A stretch of 14,414 nt of DNA from JBKECO01 sp047974745 (GTDB lineage Bacteria > Bacillota > Clostridia > Lachnospirales > Lachnospiraceae): NCBI GenBank assembly GCA_047974745.1, contig JBKECO010000054.1:1-14414 (forward strand). The letters are read 5' to 3'. Below the pieces are notes generated by a model. The model was given only the letters and a program-made list of their open reading frames with translations, was not told the DNA's origin and ran no database searches. The first letter of the stretch is position 1, and each line of letters begins with the position of its first letter. The translations under genes and the position numbers were made by a program. Shown piece by piece: positions 1 through 7,713 of the stretch.

Positions 1-248
1 CAACCTATGGGCTTTTAAGGTCCAGACAATTCTTTCTGCTAAAAATCGGTGCCTATAATTTCAGAAAACTGCTAAGGCATAATCGGATAAGACAGGTGGA
101 GTCTGCCTTAAATCTGAAAATAGCATAAAAATAAGGAATGGGATGACACTGTAATTACGTTATATAGCTTGAATATACTCAAAAATCAAAAAAATCTGGT
201 GTTAATCTGATAGAACTACTTTCTATTTAGTGTTTTGACACCTAAACC
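1..248 (+). mobile_element. Right-end fragment of an insertion sequence (left copy)
   Basis: This is the inner end of an IS whose remainder lies outside the window. It contains the 3' end of a transposase frame followed by about 120 bp of non-coding end. It is repeated in inverted orientation at 14166-14413; the copies match across about 249 bp except for one extra A here (seven A against six, near 188-194). The match ends at base 249, where chromosomal sequence begins, so the IS tip is placed at about 248. Read from outside inward, the tip is GGTTTAGGTGTCAAAACAC. The tip holds an imperfect hairpin (TTAGTGT / ACAC-CTAA), as is common at IS ends. No target duplication can be tested because the outer end is missing. 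The family is not certain; a DDE-type IS is likely. Confidence 0.8.
3..128 (+). pseudogene. Transposase C-terminus (partial, cut by the window edge)
   Basis: An open frame enters from the left edge and ends at TAA 126-128, giving 41 residues. It begins TYGLLRSRQFFLLKIGAYN and continues with a basic stretch (RKLLRHNRIR). This Gly-Leu/Arg-rich, Phe-rich pattern ending in a hydrophobic ...YN-RKLL segment resembles the tail of DDE transposases of IS4/IS5/IS1182-like families. It encodes only the region after the catalytic Glu, so activity cannot be judged here. The identical frame occurs on the minus strand at 14286-14414. The repeat and its position just inside the IS tip support the call; the family assignment is tentative. 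Confidence 0.6.
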
Positions 249-1137
249 AAGCCTTTAACTTCGAAAGATATAATGTGGCAGCAGCACTGAGGGGCATCTT
301 CTTTTTCTTAATATATCCGATATGCATTATTTCATCCGTATCAAGAGGGATCGCACAATAGTCACTTCCATTCAGGTCCTCACTTAGAATGCCAGAGCAC
401 AATGTAAAGCCACCAAGACCTACCATGAGGTTGAGCATAGTGGCTCTATCATTGGCCTTGATCAAACGTTTATAGATTCTTGTGCTAAAGACCTCTTCCG
501 CAAAATAGAACGCATTATTATCACCTTGTTCAAAGGAAAGACAAGGATAATCATCCAGTTCTTCGAAAGTAAGAATTTTCTTGCTGGCCAATGGATTTCC
601 TTTCCAGAGATAAACATAGATATTACATACGAACAGTTCCTGGAACTCCAGATTATTCTGTGAAAAGAGCTTAAACAGTGATTTTTGATTAAAGGAATTG
701 ATGTAAAGGATTCCAATCTCACTTTTCTGATTTTTTACATCCTCAATGATTTCATGTGTCATGGTTTCATGGACTGCTAAGTCATATTCATTCATATCAT
801 ATGATTTTGCCATCTCAATAAATGCAGCCACCGCAAAGCTGTAATGCTGCATGGAGACACTGAATTTCTTTCGAAGTTCAGAATGATCGAGATAACGTGC
901 TTTTATAAGTCGGTATTGCTCCTCCATCTGCCTGGCGTAACCAAGAAATTCTTCCCCCTCCGGTGTAAGTACAACACCGCGATTCGACCGTTGAAAAATA
1001 GTGAGCCCAATCTCTTTTTCCAATTCCCTGACTGCACCGGATAGAGAGGGCTGCGATAAGAACAATTCACTCGCTGCTTTATTGATGGATTTATGTTTGG
1101 CAATGCATACCACATAGCTGAGTTGCTGAATCGTCAT
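223..1137 (-). CDS. LysR-family transcriptional regulator, C-terminus rewritten by IS
   Basis: A 304-residue LysR-type regulator. The N-terminal winged helix-turn-helix lies at about residues 3-62 (MTIQQLSYVVCIAKHKSINK, then AASELFLSQPSLSGAVRELE and LTPEG). The periplasmic-binding-protein-like effector domain follows at about 90-295. The start at 1137 is chosen over an in-frame ATG at 1221 because AGGAG sits about 7 bases upstream and the protein then begins exactly at the family's HTH. It lies 49 bases downstream of the HAD phosphatase gene and is probably co-transcribed with it. The frame runs into the IS: about the last seven residues (FRCQNTK) and the stop are IS sequence. The total length is normal for the family, so it may still be functional. 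The effector and target genes are unknown. Confidence 0.88.
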   Translation of the reverse strand: MTIQQLSYVVCIAKHKSINKAASELFLSQPSLSGAVRELEKEIGLTIFQRSNRGVVLTPEGEEFLGYARQMEEQYRLIKARYLDHSELRKKFSVSMQHYSFAVAAFIEMAKSYDMNEYDLAVHETMTHEIIEDVKNQKSEIGILYINSFNQKSLFKLFSQNNLEFQELFVCNIYVYLWKGNPLASKKILTFEELDDYPCLSFEQGDNNAFYFAEEVFSTRIYKRLIKANDRATMLNLMVGLGGFTLCSGILSEDLNGSDYCAIPLDTDEIMHIGYIKKKKMPLSAAATLYLSKLKAWFRCQNTK

Positions 1138-1186
1138 CTTTTTCTCCTGTATTTTAAAAAGGACAGACACACAGTCCGTCCAAATC

Positions 1187-2050
1187 TTACCATTCGTTCT
1201 GCAGTACTTTACGAATCGCATAAGCTACACCATGTTCATCGTTGGAGAGCGTCTTGTGTTTTGCTATTTGCAAAATAGAGTCCTCCCCATTACTCATAGC
1301 AACAGAGTTCTCGAATTCATGAAACATTGAGATATCATTAAAGCTGTCACCTATTACCATGATTTCTGATCCATGGATGCCTAGAGATTCACCTGCAAAT
1401 CGCAGTGAGGATCCCTTCTGTGCATGACTGCTCGTCACCTCAATATTATCTTTAAAAGAGGATGTGGTAATAATATCTGGGAGTGATTTGATCTGTGTTG
1501 CGGCTTCGTGAAGAAGTTTTCGGTCCATGTGAAAGGCGACAAATTTTTTGACTTTTACTGAGTCCCAGAATTCATTCGTCCTCTCGACAAAATGAAGTGA
1601 CTTGAAATTCTGATCGTTTATGGCTCTGATATGCGCATCCTCCTGCGTGAGCCCCACGTAAAATGCCTGCATACGGAACATCATTTCCTGCAGTGCACCC
1701 TCGTAATCCGAAAATGTAAACATTCCCTCCTCGGCATAGATCCTGTTATGCAGACCAAAATCATCAAATATCTCCGAAATTTTTTTACTATTCTCTTTAC
1801 TAATAGAAAACTCGATCAAGATCTTTCCTTGTTCATCTCTATATTCCGCCCCATTTAGCAGGACGGCCGACATGGAGATTTCATATTTATTGAGAAGAGC
1901 CTCCACCATCGGGTATTCTCTGCCCGAAGATATCATAACCTGGATTCCGGCTTCCTTGGCCATTCGGATCGCCGCAATATTTTCCGGTGATATTTCTTTT
2001 TTACTATTTAAAAGTGTTCCATCTAAGTCTACTGCTATTAGTCGAATCAT
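1187..2050 (-). CDS. Cof-type HAD-IIB phosphatase
   Basis: A 287-residue cytoplasmic sugar-phosphate-type phosphatase of the haloacid dehalogenase superfamily, Cof/IIB subfamily. Motif I is DLDGT with the nucleophile Asp8 and acid/base Asp10. Motif II is the SSGRE region (Ser41/42), motif III is probably Lys212 (AQKGSSL), and motif IV is GDSFNDISMF with Mg-binding Asp235 and Asp239. The C2 cap domain occupies about residues 85-190. Family members hydrolyse sugar phosphates, PLP, FMN or similar small phosphoesters; the substrate cannot be read from sequence. GAAGG precedes the ATG by a few bases. It has its own promoter candidate at 2104-2133 and is followed by the lysR-type gene. Confidence 0.92.
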   Translation of the reverse strand: MIRLIAVDLDGTLLNSKKEISPENIAAIRMAKEAGIQVMISSGREYPMVEALLNKYEISMSAVLLNGAEYRDEQGKILIEFSISKENSKKISEIFDDFGLHNRIYAEEGMFTFSDYEGALQEMMFRMQAFYVGLTQEDAHIRAINDQNFKSLHFVERTNEFWDSVKVKKFVAFHMDRKLLHEAATQIKSLPDIITTSSFKDNIEVTSSHAQKGSSLRFAGESLGIHGSEIMVIGDSFNDISMFHEFENSVAMSNGEDSILQIAKHKTLSNDEHGVAYAIRKVLQNEW

Positions 2051-2103
2051 TTTCTTCCTTCTTATTCTAAAACGCTCAAATCCATTCCAATCCTTACCTG
2101 ACT

Positions 2104-2133
2104 ATCATAGCTTAGATATTGCGGTCTTCGCAA
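2104..2133 (-). promoter_or_regulatory. Candidate sigma-A promoter for the HAD phosphatase-lysR pair
   Basis: On the minus strand TTGCGA (2128-2133) is followed, after an 18-base spacer, by TATGAT (2104-2109). Transcription would start near 2097, leaving about a 46-base leader before the ATG at 2050. The -35 hexamer is inside an inverted repeat, TTGCG-N5-CGCAA (2119-2133), which could be an operator. The 111-base gap after the cupin stop fits a new transcription unit. No convincing terminator for the upstream operon was seen in this gap. Confidence 0.5.
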
Positions 2134-2161
2134 GTAATTTTAGAAAATCACTGTTTTGATC

Positions 2162-2491
2162 TTATATAAAATCCCTTCTCATAGGAGTGAAAATATCCAG
2201 CAGAATCCCCTCTTTTAGGCAAACACAGCCATGCAATACTTCATTTGTTTTCAACATACTATCCCCAGCACGTACGGTTTTCACTTCATCACCGATCTGA
2301 AATTTAAATTCACCTTTTATCACATATGTAATCTGGGTATGTGGGTGTGAGTGGATCGGGCCTGCTGCTCCCTGGAGGAATGTATTTTCAACACACATGA
2401 GATCATCATTATAAGCAAGGACCCGCCGTGTTACGCCTGGTCCGGCTGCATTAGCTATTGTATCTTTATGAAACACATACTTATTCGTCAT
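2162..2491 (-). CDS. KdgF-like cupin protein
   Basis: A 109-residue single-domain cupin. The first cupin motif reads GPIHSHPHTQITYVIKGEF, giving metal ligands His47, His49 and Gln53. The second motif contributes His87 (NEVLHG). The C-terminal LLDIFTPMRRDF segment, with Asp99 and nearby Arg residues, matches the signature of KdgF. KdgF linearises 4,5-unsaturated monouronates from pectin or alginate breakdown to a diketo acid in the cytoplasm. The match is by recalled pattern, so a generic cupin remains possible. The start overlaps the preceding binding-protein gene by 11 bases and has AGGAGAAGG just upstream, so the two are translationally coupled in the sensor operon. It is the last gene of that operon. 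Confidence 0.75.
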   Translation of the reverse strand: MTNKYVFHKDTIANAAGPGVTRRVLAYNDDLMCVENTFLQGAAGPIHSHPHTQITYVIKGEFKFQIGDEVKTVRAGDSMLKTNEVLHGCVCLKEGILLDIFTPMRRDFI

Positions 2492-3503
2492 TATCCTTCT
2501 CCTGTATTTCTGCTATTAGTTCTGTATATTCGCTGCAAAATTCCGTATAGATACCCGCAACGGCAACTCTAAATTTTTCTTTTTCCTCCTGAGAGAGTTC
2601 ATTGACCTCGATTCCCTTAGCCTCCACAATATTTCTGGACTCAATTTCCCGGCTGATCCAGAGTTCTCTTTCATAGACTGCTGAAAGCTTCGCACATTCC
2701 AGGATGATTTTTTGATCACCCTCACTTAGCTTGTCCCATGTTGCTTTGGAACAGATCTGTACTTCCGGCACTCTTGTATGCTCATCAATGGTGTAATATC
2801 TGGCAAATTCATAATGATGCTGTGATTCATAGGATGGCCAGTTGTTTTCAGCTCCATCAATCGTACCTGTCTCAAAACTTTCATAGACATCTTCGTAATC
2901 TGTTGGTACAGCCACAGCGCCCAGTGATTCAACCACCCGCTCCATTAAGAATGAATTCTGTACACGAATCCGAAGTCCCTGCATATCTTCTAGTGTTTCG
3001 ATCGGCTTACTATCATTATAGAAATTTCTGGCACCCGCATCATACCAGGAAAGACCGATCAGATCGGATTTCTCAAATATTTTTAAAAAATCATCCCCAA
3101 TTTCACTATCGAGGACTTTCCACATATGTTCTGCACTGTTATACAGATATGGCATCTGTAACACATTGAGTTTTGGCTGCTTATCTGAAAAACTAGAAAT
3201 AGAAACTCTTGAAAAATCAATTCCTCCGAATTGCATCTGTTCTATGACAGAGGGCTCTGTCCCCAATTCACTATTTGAAAGGACGATGATCTGTATTCTG
3301 CCTTCTGTTTTTTTGCTGACTAACTCGGCAAAGTACACTGCACCTTGTGTGGTTGGATAGTCGTCGGACTGATTTTCTGCATAGGTCAGTACCAATTCCG
3401 GAACCTTCGTTTTTCCACTGTCCCGCAGAAACCAGCCTATTGTAACGAGCAGGAGACAGCCTAATATCAAAATAAAAAATTTCTTTTTTCTCACACTATT
3501 CAC
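2481..3503 (-). CDS. Membrane-anchored DctP-family binding protein, probable sensor partner
   Basis: A 340-residue TRAP-type substrate-binding protein. A positively charged start and hydrophobic segment (residues 9-25, FFILILGCLLLVTIGWF) act as signal anchor; ILGC could be a weak lipobox, but the hydrophobic run continues past Cys16. The DctP fold follows: GARNFY (Arg159) and the carboxylate-binding QGLRIRVQNS (Arg180), then TIDGAENNWPSYES (about 214-227). It starts with GTG directly after the response-regulator stop; a second GTG at 3492-3494 has AGGTGA at better spacing and may be the true start. It has no DctQ/DctM of its own and sits in a kinase-regulator operon. By analogy with B. subtilis DctB, it is inferred to bind ligand outside the cell and inform the kinase. 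A second feed protein for the nearby TRAP permease is the alternative. Confidence 0.85.
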   Translation of the reverse strand: MNSVRKKKFFILILGCLLLVTIGWFLRDSGKTKVPELVLTYAENQSDDYPTTQGAVYFAELVSKKTEGRIQIIVLSNSELGTEPSVIEQMQFGGIDFSRVSISSFSDKQPKLNVLQMPYLYNSAEHMWKVLDSEIGDDFLKIFEKSDLIGLSWYDAGARNFYNDSKPIETLEDMQGLRIRVQNSFLMERVVESLGAVAVPTDYEDVYESFETGTIDGAENNWPSYESQHHYEFARYYTIDEHTRVPEVQICSKATWDKLSEGDQKIILECAKLSAVYERELWISREIESRNIVEAKGIEVNELSQEEKEKFRVAVAGIYTEFCSEYTELIAEIQEKDNDE

Positions 3504-4301
3504 CTATAAAAGTTTGCCCAATTCCTTCATACGATATTCTGTTGGTGTCATCCCCTCAGCCCGCTTAAAAACCTTGGTAAAGTAATTGGAGTCACGATAC
3601 CCTATTTTTTCGCTGATATCCTTGACATTGGATGTGATATCGCAAAGCAATTTTTTTGCCTCTTCTATTCTATATTCCGCCAGGTATGTTGTAAAGCTTT
3701 TTGAAAACTCCTGCTTGAACAGCTTACAGAAGTATGCCGTGCAGTAATTCATATATTCTGCTGCGTCCTGCAGAGAAATTTCATTCATATAATTTTGTTC
3801 GATATAGCGAAGAATCTCCTCTTTGATTAACATGGTTCGATTGTAATCTTTGAATAACTCTTCTGTAAGTTGTTGTTCATAATCAGTCACATCTTCTGTC
3901 CGTGCTGCTTCGATTTCCATTGATACAATATTGATCTGGTGTATCGCTTCCTCCATCGCATAGATGATTTCTTCCTCTGTGCTTGGTTTTAAAATATAGT
4001 CGAGTGCCTGTACCGAAATCGCTTTTTTTGCATAATTGAACTCATCAAATGCCGTCAAAAAGATAATTACACATGACTTTGAGATCTTTCGAATCTCAGC
4101 AGCAGCTTCCAGACCATTTATTCCGGGCATCTCAATATCAAGCAGTAAAATCTGAGGCTGATATCGACGAAACATATCAATGACTTCCCGACCATTTACT
4201 GCCTGGTATAATGTGATGGTATCTTTAAATTCATTTTCAATAATTTCTTTGATCACCGCTCTTTCGATCGGTTCGTCATCTGCGATCAATACACGATTCA
4301 T
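3504..4301 (-). CDS. YesN-type response regulator with AraC DNA-binding domain
   Basis: A 265-residue two-component regulator. The receiver domain (residues 1-120) has the acidic pair Asp8/Asp9, phosphoacceptor Asp55 (LLLDIEMPG), Thr83 (FLTAFDEF) and Lys105 (ILKPS). A short linker leads to an AraC/XylS helix-turn-helix domain (about 160-262) with the second-HTH signature ISEKIGYRDSNYFTKVFKR and GMTPTEYR. The linker is shorter than in many YesN proteins, which commonly run near 350-500 residues, so this is a compact version. Its ATG overlaps the kinase stop (ATGA) and has GGGGGAG four bases upstream. It receives phosphate from the adjacent kinase. The adjacent dctPQM operon is the obvious candidate target (inference). 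Confidence 0.93.
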   Translation of the reverse strand: MNRVLIADDEPIERAVIKEIIENEFKDTITLYQAVNGREVIDMFRRYQPQILLLDIEMPGINGLEAAAEIRKISKSCVIIFLTAFDEFNYAKKAISVQALDYILKPSTEEEIIYAMEEAIHQINIVSMEIEAARTEDVTDYEQQLTEELFKDYNRTMLIKEEILRYIEQNYMNEISLQDAAEYMNYCTAYFCKLFKQEFSKSFTTYLAEYRIEEAKKLLCDITSNVKDISEKIGYRDSNYFTKVFKRAEGMTPTEYRMKELGKLL

Positions 4302-5806
4302 GATTCTCCCCCAATATATTTTAGTGGTATCTCAATTTTTACTACAGTCGCGATCCCTTCTCTGCTGTATATTTCCATGTTGCTGCTTTGATACATACTC
4401 TGGATCCGTCTGTATATATTACCCAGACCTATGCCTAATTCGGCATAATTTCCAAGTTCCATGGCCAGCTTCATTTTCTTTAGTCGATGCTCAAGGATTC
4501 CAATACCCGTATCAGAGATTGTAATAAAAAGTCTCGTCTGCCGTGTCCATATTCTGATATGAACTCTTCCTCCTGCTTCATTTTTTGAAATGCCATGAAG
4601 CACCGCATTCTCAACTAGCGGTTGAAAGGTGAATGTAGGTACAATGATCTTATTCTGATCTACCTCACAGTCAATGGAATAGCTGACTCTCTCTCCAAAT
4701 CTCATTTGCTGTAGATAAAGATAGTCCACTACCACTTTCAGTTCTCGGTATAAGATAACTTCATTTTGTGGTGACTTTAGATTATATCTGAATATGGAGC
4801 TCAATGCCTGTATCATTTTTCTCGTAGTGACCGCTGCTTCAAGTTTTGCCGCTCCACTGATTACATTCAAGGTATTAAATAAAAAGTGCGGATTTATCTG
4901 GCTTTTCAAAAGCTCGAGATTTGCTGTCTCCAAATGCTTTTCGGCAGCAATTTTAGCGATCTCTTCTTTATGCAAAAGATCCATGACCTCTCTTTTTTCT
5001 TCCAGGGAATCTATATACTGACCTGTTGCGAATTTCATTTTATTAAATGCATTTACCAAGTCTCCTAATTCGTCCTGGTTGTCAGTCTGAACATCATCAA
5101 TATGAAAATTATTTGATGCGATTTGTCTAGATGCATCGACTAACTTTAAAATCGGTGTGATCATATAGTAGTTCATGCCTCTGGACAGAATAATGATTCC
5201 ACCTAAAAGCAGACAACCAGCAAGAAAAACCAGAAGAGGTACGATCTTGATCGTCTCAGCTTTTCTTTTATAGGCTTCATTTTCATCAATCAATGTCAAT
5301 CGGACTAGGTTCTTTGCATATTCCTGAAGATATTCCTGTATCTTATATACAGAATACAACTTTGTCACATACATCTGACTATCTTCTTCTAAGCCTAATA
5401 CCGTATCTCTTTTGATGCTGTATTGCTCATAACTGTTCATGATGGACCATGTTTTTGCATATCTTTTTACACTCATGCTTGAGTAATCAAGTGGCAAATC
5501 TGCGATAGCCGCTTCTGATTCTTTTATTGCTTCATCAAGCAGGATCTTATTGTCTGCTCCCGGGTGCTTCACATAGACTTCGAATTGTTCGGATTCTACG
5601 ATCATTGCATCCATGAAACGGCTGCTTTTCGCATTTACTTCCAAAATGCCACGAAAATCACGAAAAGAAAAATTAACAACCCAGACATCGAACAGGACAG
5701 ACAACATGATGATCAGAAAAACAAATATTGTAAAAGCACTAATTTTTCTTTTTATAGAGAGCTTACTCCACTTTTCAATCAAGAATTTATTCCGGTTCTT
5801 TCCCAT
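4298..5806 (-). CDS. YesM-type sensor histidine kinase
   Basis: A 502-residue membrane kinase. TM1 is at about 22-45, an extracytoplasmic region at 46-186 is predicted mostly helical, and TM2 is at about 187-208. A HAMP domain (212-265) and a coiled segment (265-300) follow, then the HisKA_YesM motif SQINPHFLFNTLN with His307. The ATPase has the N box PLVENAVLHG (Asn400), G1 DTGIG and G2 GIGLGN. An in-frame ATG at 5887 would add 27 residues, but that leader has no ribosome site and contains a TGATATAAT promoter element. The start at 5806, with GTGGGGAAAC upstream, is therefore preferred. Its external domain shows no recognised small-molecule fold, consistent with sensing through the DctP-type partner encoded two genes downstream. 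Confidence 0.92.
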   Translation of the reverse strand: MGKNRNKFLIEKWSKLSIKRKISAFTIFVFLIIMLSVLFDVWVVNFSFRDFRGILEVNAKSSRFMDAMIVESEQFEVYVKHPGADNKILLDEAIKESEAAIADLPLDYSSMSVKRYAKTWSIMNSYEQYSIKRDTVLGLEEDSQMYVTKLYSVYKIQEYLQEYAKNLVRLTLIDENEAYKRKAETIKIVPLLVFLAGCLLLGGIIILSRGMNYYMITPILKLVDASRQIASNNFHIDDVQTDNQDELGDLVNAFNKMKFATGQYIDSLEEKREVMDLLHKEEIAKIAAEKHLETANLELLKSQINPHFLFNTLNVISGAAKLEAAVTTRKMIQALSSIFRYNLKSPQNEVILYRELKVVVDYLYLQQMRFGERVSYSIDCEVDQNKIIVPTFTFQPLVENAVLHGISKNEAGGRVHIRIWTRQTRLFITISDTGIGILEHRLKKMKLAMELGNYAELGIGLGNIYRRIQSMYQSSNMEIYSREGIATVVKIEIPLKYIGGES

Positions 5807-5838
5807 GATAATGTTTCCCCACACGATTTTATTTGTCC

Positions 5839-5856
5839 CTGATATTATTATATCAG
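5839..5856 (-). promoter_or_regulatory. Extended -10 promoter within an 18-bp palindrome, sensor operon
   Basis: The minus strand reads CTGATATAATAATATCAG, a perfect inverted repeat (7-base arms, 4-base centre). It contains TGATATAAT, an exact extended -10 (TGnTATAAT, 5847-5855). No good -35 is visible at 16-18 bases. Transcription starting near 5840 leaves about 34 bases to the kinase ATG at 5806. The overlap of palindrome and -10 would let a dimeric repressor block the promoter; the symmetry might also be chance in AT-rich DNA. Confidence 0.5.
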
Positions 5857-5917
5857 ATATATTGGTGAGCGTTCGTTCCCGGAGCATTTTATAATATGTT
5901 ATGTACTGTTTATATCA

Positions 5918-5943
5918 GAAAAGCCGTGTAGAAACGGCTTTTC
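5918..5943 (-). terminator. Hairpin terminator after the TRAP operon
   Basis: A 10-bp perfect stem, GAAAAGCCGT / ACGGCTTTTC, with a 6-base loop begins 3 bases after the YcxB-like stop codon. A-rich on one side and T-rich on the other, it can act as an intrinsic terminator in the minus direction (CTTTTC tail) and separates the TRAP operon from the sensor operon. Confidence 0.75.
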
Positions 5944-5946
5944 CTG

Positions 5947-6417
5947 TCAATTGTCGTTTATTTTACTTTGAATATATTGATATAATGATTCAAAATGAAC
6001 GGTCAGTACTCTTTTGGAGAGAACAAATCCATGTGCTGAAGAAGCATAGATGATCAGCATATCTGGTTTTTTGGAAATTTTCTTTATGCTCTTCCATTCC
6101 AGAAAAGATTGCTCTCCCTTACTTTTAATAAAAATGCCAGACTCATCAAATGATATATCTATCATCGCTGCATGCTCTGCCTGTTTTTTTGCCCTCATCC
6201 ATATTCCAACTGGCTGAATAATCGGAAATAAGATGCACCCTATCAGAAGGAGCAGATGTATAAAATCGCTGCTGCGACTCCAAATACTGAGTGTCAGTAG
6301 AAAAACGGCAGCTGTAAAGATGATATTGCAAAGGCCGATCAGCGAACCATAAATATGGTAAAATGTTAGTTTAAAAAATTCAAACGGTGTGTTTTTATAA
6401 TTATAGTGATACTTCAT
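5947..6417 (-). CDS. YcxB-like small membrane protein
   Basis: A 156-residue protein with two adjacent transmembrane segments (about 27-46 and 52-71) and a cytoplasmic C-terminal domain (about 85-150). The domain contains IDISFDESGIFIKSK and FLEWKSIKKISKKPD. That pattern, a beta-rich 'D-G-I...W-I..i....' unit after a TM hairpin, matches the YcxB C-terminal-like family of Firmicutes, whose function is unknown. It starts 3 bases after the dctM stop and ends just before the operon terminator, so it is co-expressed with the TRAP permease. A role in transporter assembly or regulation is only a guess from position. Confidence 0.75.
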   Translation of the reverse strand: MKYHYNYKNTPFEFFKLTFYHIYGSLIGLCNIIFTAAVFLLTLSIWSRSSDFIHLLLLIGCILFPIIQPVGIWMRAKKQAEHAAMIDISFDESGIFIKSKGEQSFLEWKSIKKISKKPDMLIIYASSAHGFVLSKRVLTVHFESLYQYIQSKINDN

Positions 6418-6420
6418 AGT

Positions 6421-7713
6421 TTACCCAAACATTGTTGGCAGCCATAGACTTAGTATTGGAAAGAATGTCAATAGCATAAGAGTTATGATCATACACAGAT
6501 AGAAGGGCAATGTCGCTTTCACCACTCGCTCCATTGAGACCTTTCCAACGGCTGATCCAATAAATAGCACTGCACCGACAGGAGGTGTCAGCAGACCGAT
6601 GCCACAATTTAGAACTAACATGATTCCGAACTGTACCGGGTCGATTCCAATAGAAGTTGCAATCGGCAGCAGTATTGGTGTTGCAATCAGAATAATAGGT
6701 GCCATATCCATAATACATCCCAGAACAAACAAGATCAGATTCAGTAGTAATGCAAGTAGGATCGGATTGCTTGTAATATCTATGATTGCATTTGCAGCAA
6801 GCTCCGGTACATGCAGTCTTGTAAGTAGATACCCAAAAATACTAGAGGTCGCAATCAGAATCAACACGATCGAAAGCGTTTCGATCGCCTTATCAAGTAC
6901 CTCCCATACTCCCCTCCAGGTAAGTCCTTTATAAATAAATACACTTACGATCAAACTGTAAATAACTGCAATCGCAGCTGATTCAGTAGCCGTAAAGACA
7001 CCACCAACAACACCAAATACTACGATCAGTACGGCTGCCAGCGCCCAGAAAGATACACTGAGTTGCTTTAGCAGTACTTTCATGCTGAACTTTTCACCTT
7101 TTGGATAATTTCTTTTTACAGAAATAATATAAGAGCCAATCATCAGACTGATCGCAAGGATCGCTGCAGGAATATAGCCAGCTAGAAATAAGCTTCCTAC
7201 AGATACACCACCCGCTACAGTTGCATAGATGACCATATTGTGGCTTGGCGGTACTAAAAGACCTTCACAGGAGGATGTAATGGTGACTGCTGTTGAAAAA
7301 TCATCATCATAGCCTTGTTCCTTCATCATTGGAATCAGTATAGATCCAAGAGATGCAGTGTCTGCAGCGGCAGAACCAGAAATACCACCAAAAAAATATG
7401 ATGCAACAATATTGACCATTGCCATTCCGCCTCGCATCCATCCGACACAGGAGGTCGCTAGCGCAATCAGCTTCTCAGAAATTCCGCCAAATCCCATAAG
7501 ACAGCCCATTGTTATAAAAAATGGTACAGCCATAAGGCTGAATGAACTAATTCCTTTTACCATTTGTTGACCAATGGTTGAAAGCGGCAGACCTTGATAA
7601 AGCAAGCAGAAAAATGAGGAAAGTGCAACTGCATATGCAATCGGAAACCTCATAAAGATCAGCAGCAGAAAACTGCCGAGTAGAATTAGTATAGCAATTC
7701 CTTCATTACTCAT
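6421..7713 (-). CDS. dctM: TRAP transporter large permease DctM
   Basis: A 430-residue integral membrane protein with about 11-12 hydrophobic segments across its length, the usual size for stand-alone DctM. It shows the family features MRFPIAYAVALSS near the N-terminus, VPFFITMGCLMGFGGIS, the SGSAAADTASLGSILIPMM region, LLVPPSHNMVIY and LLTPPVGAVLFIG near the C-terminus. It forms the Na+-coupled elevator-type translocation pathway of a TRAP uptake system for carboxylates, sugar acids or related solutes. Its start overlaps the dctQ stop by 8 bases with GGGAGG upstream, so the two permease subunits are translationally coupled. It is the third gene of dctP-dctQ-dctM. Confidence 0.97.
   Translation of the reverse strand: MSNEGIAILILLGSFLLLIFMRFPIAYAVALSSFFCLLYQGLPLSTIGQQMVKGISSFSLMAVPFFITMGCLMGFGGISEKLIALATSCVGWMRGGMAMVNIVASYFFGGISGSAAADTASLGSILIPMMKEQGYDDDFSTAVTITSSCEGLLVPPSHNMVIYATVAGGVSVGSLFLAGYIPAAILAISLMIGSYIISVKRNYPKGEKFSMKVLLKQLSVSFWALAAVLIVVFGVVGGVFTATESAAIAVIYSLIVSVFIYKGLTWRGVWEVLDKAIETLSIVLILIATSSIFGYLLTRLHVPELAANAIIDITSNPILLALLLNLILFVLGCIMDMAPIILIATPILLPIATSIGIDPVQFGIMLVLNCGIGLLTPPVGAVLFIGSAVGKVSMERVVKATLPFYLCMIITLMLLTFFPILSLWLPTMFG

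Noticed and set aside
1138..1221. 28-codon N-terminal extension of the LysR regulator
   Set aside because: The ATG at 1137 has AGGAG at good spacing and begins exactly at the family's helix-turn-helix; the extension overlaps the upstream gene's 3' end.
2738..3169. 143-codon plus-strand open frame opposite the DctP-type sensor gene
   Set aside because: Antisense to a recognised protein, rich in His/Gln/Pro with no family resemblance and no ribosome site.
5807..5887. 27-codon N-terminal extension of the histidine kinase
   Set aside because: No ribosome binding site precedes ATG 5887, and the extension contains a perfect extended -10 and a palindrome; ATG 5806 has a GGGGA site and a normal TM1 position.
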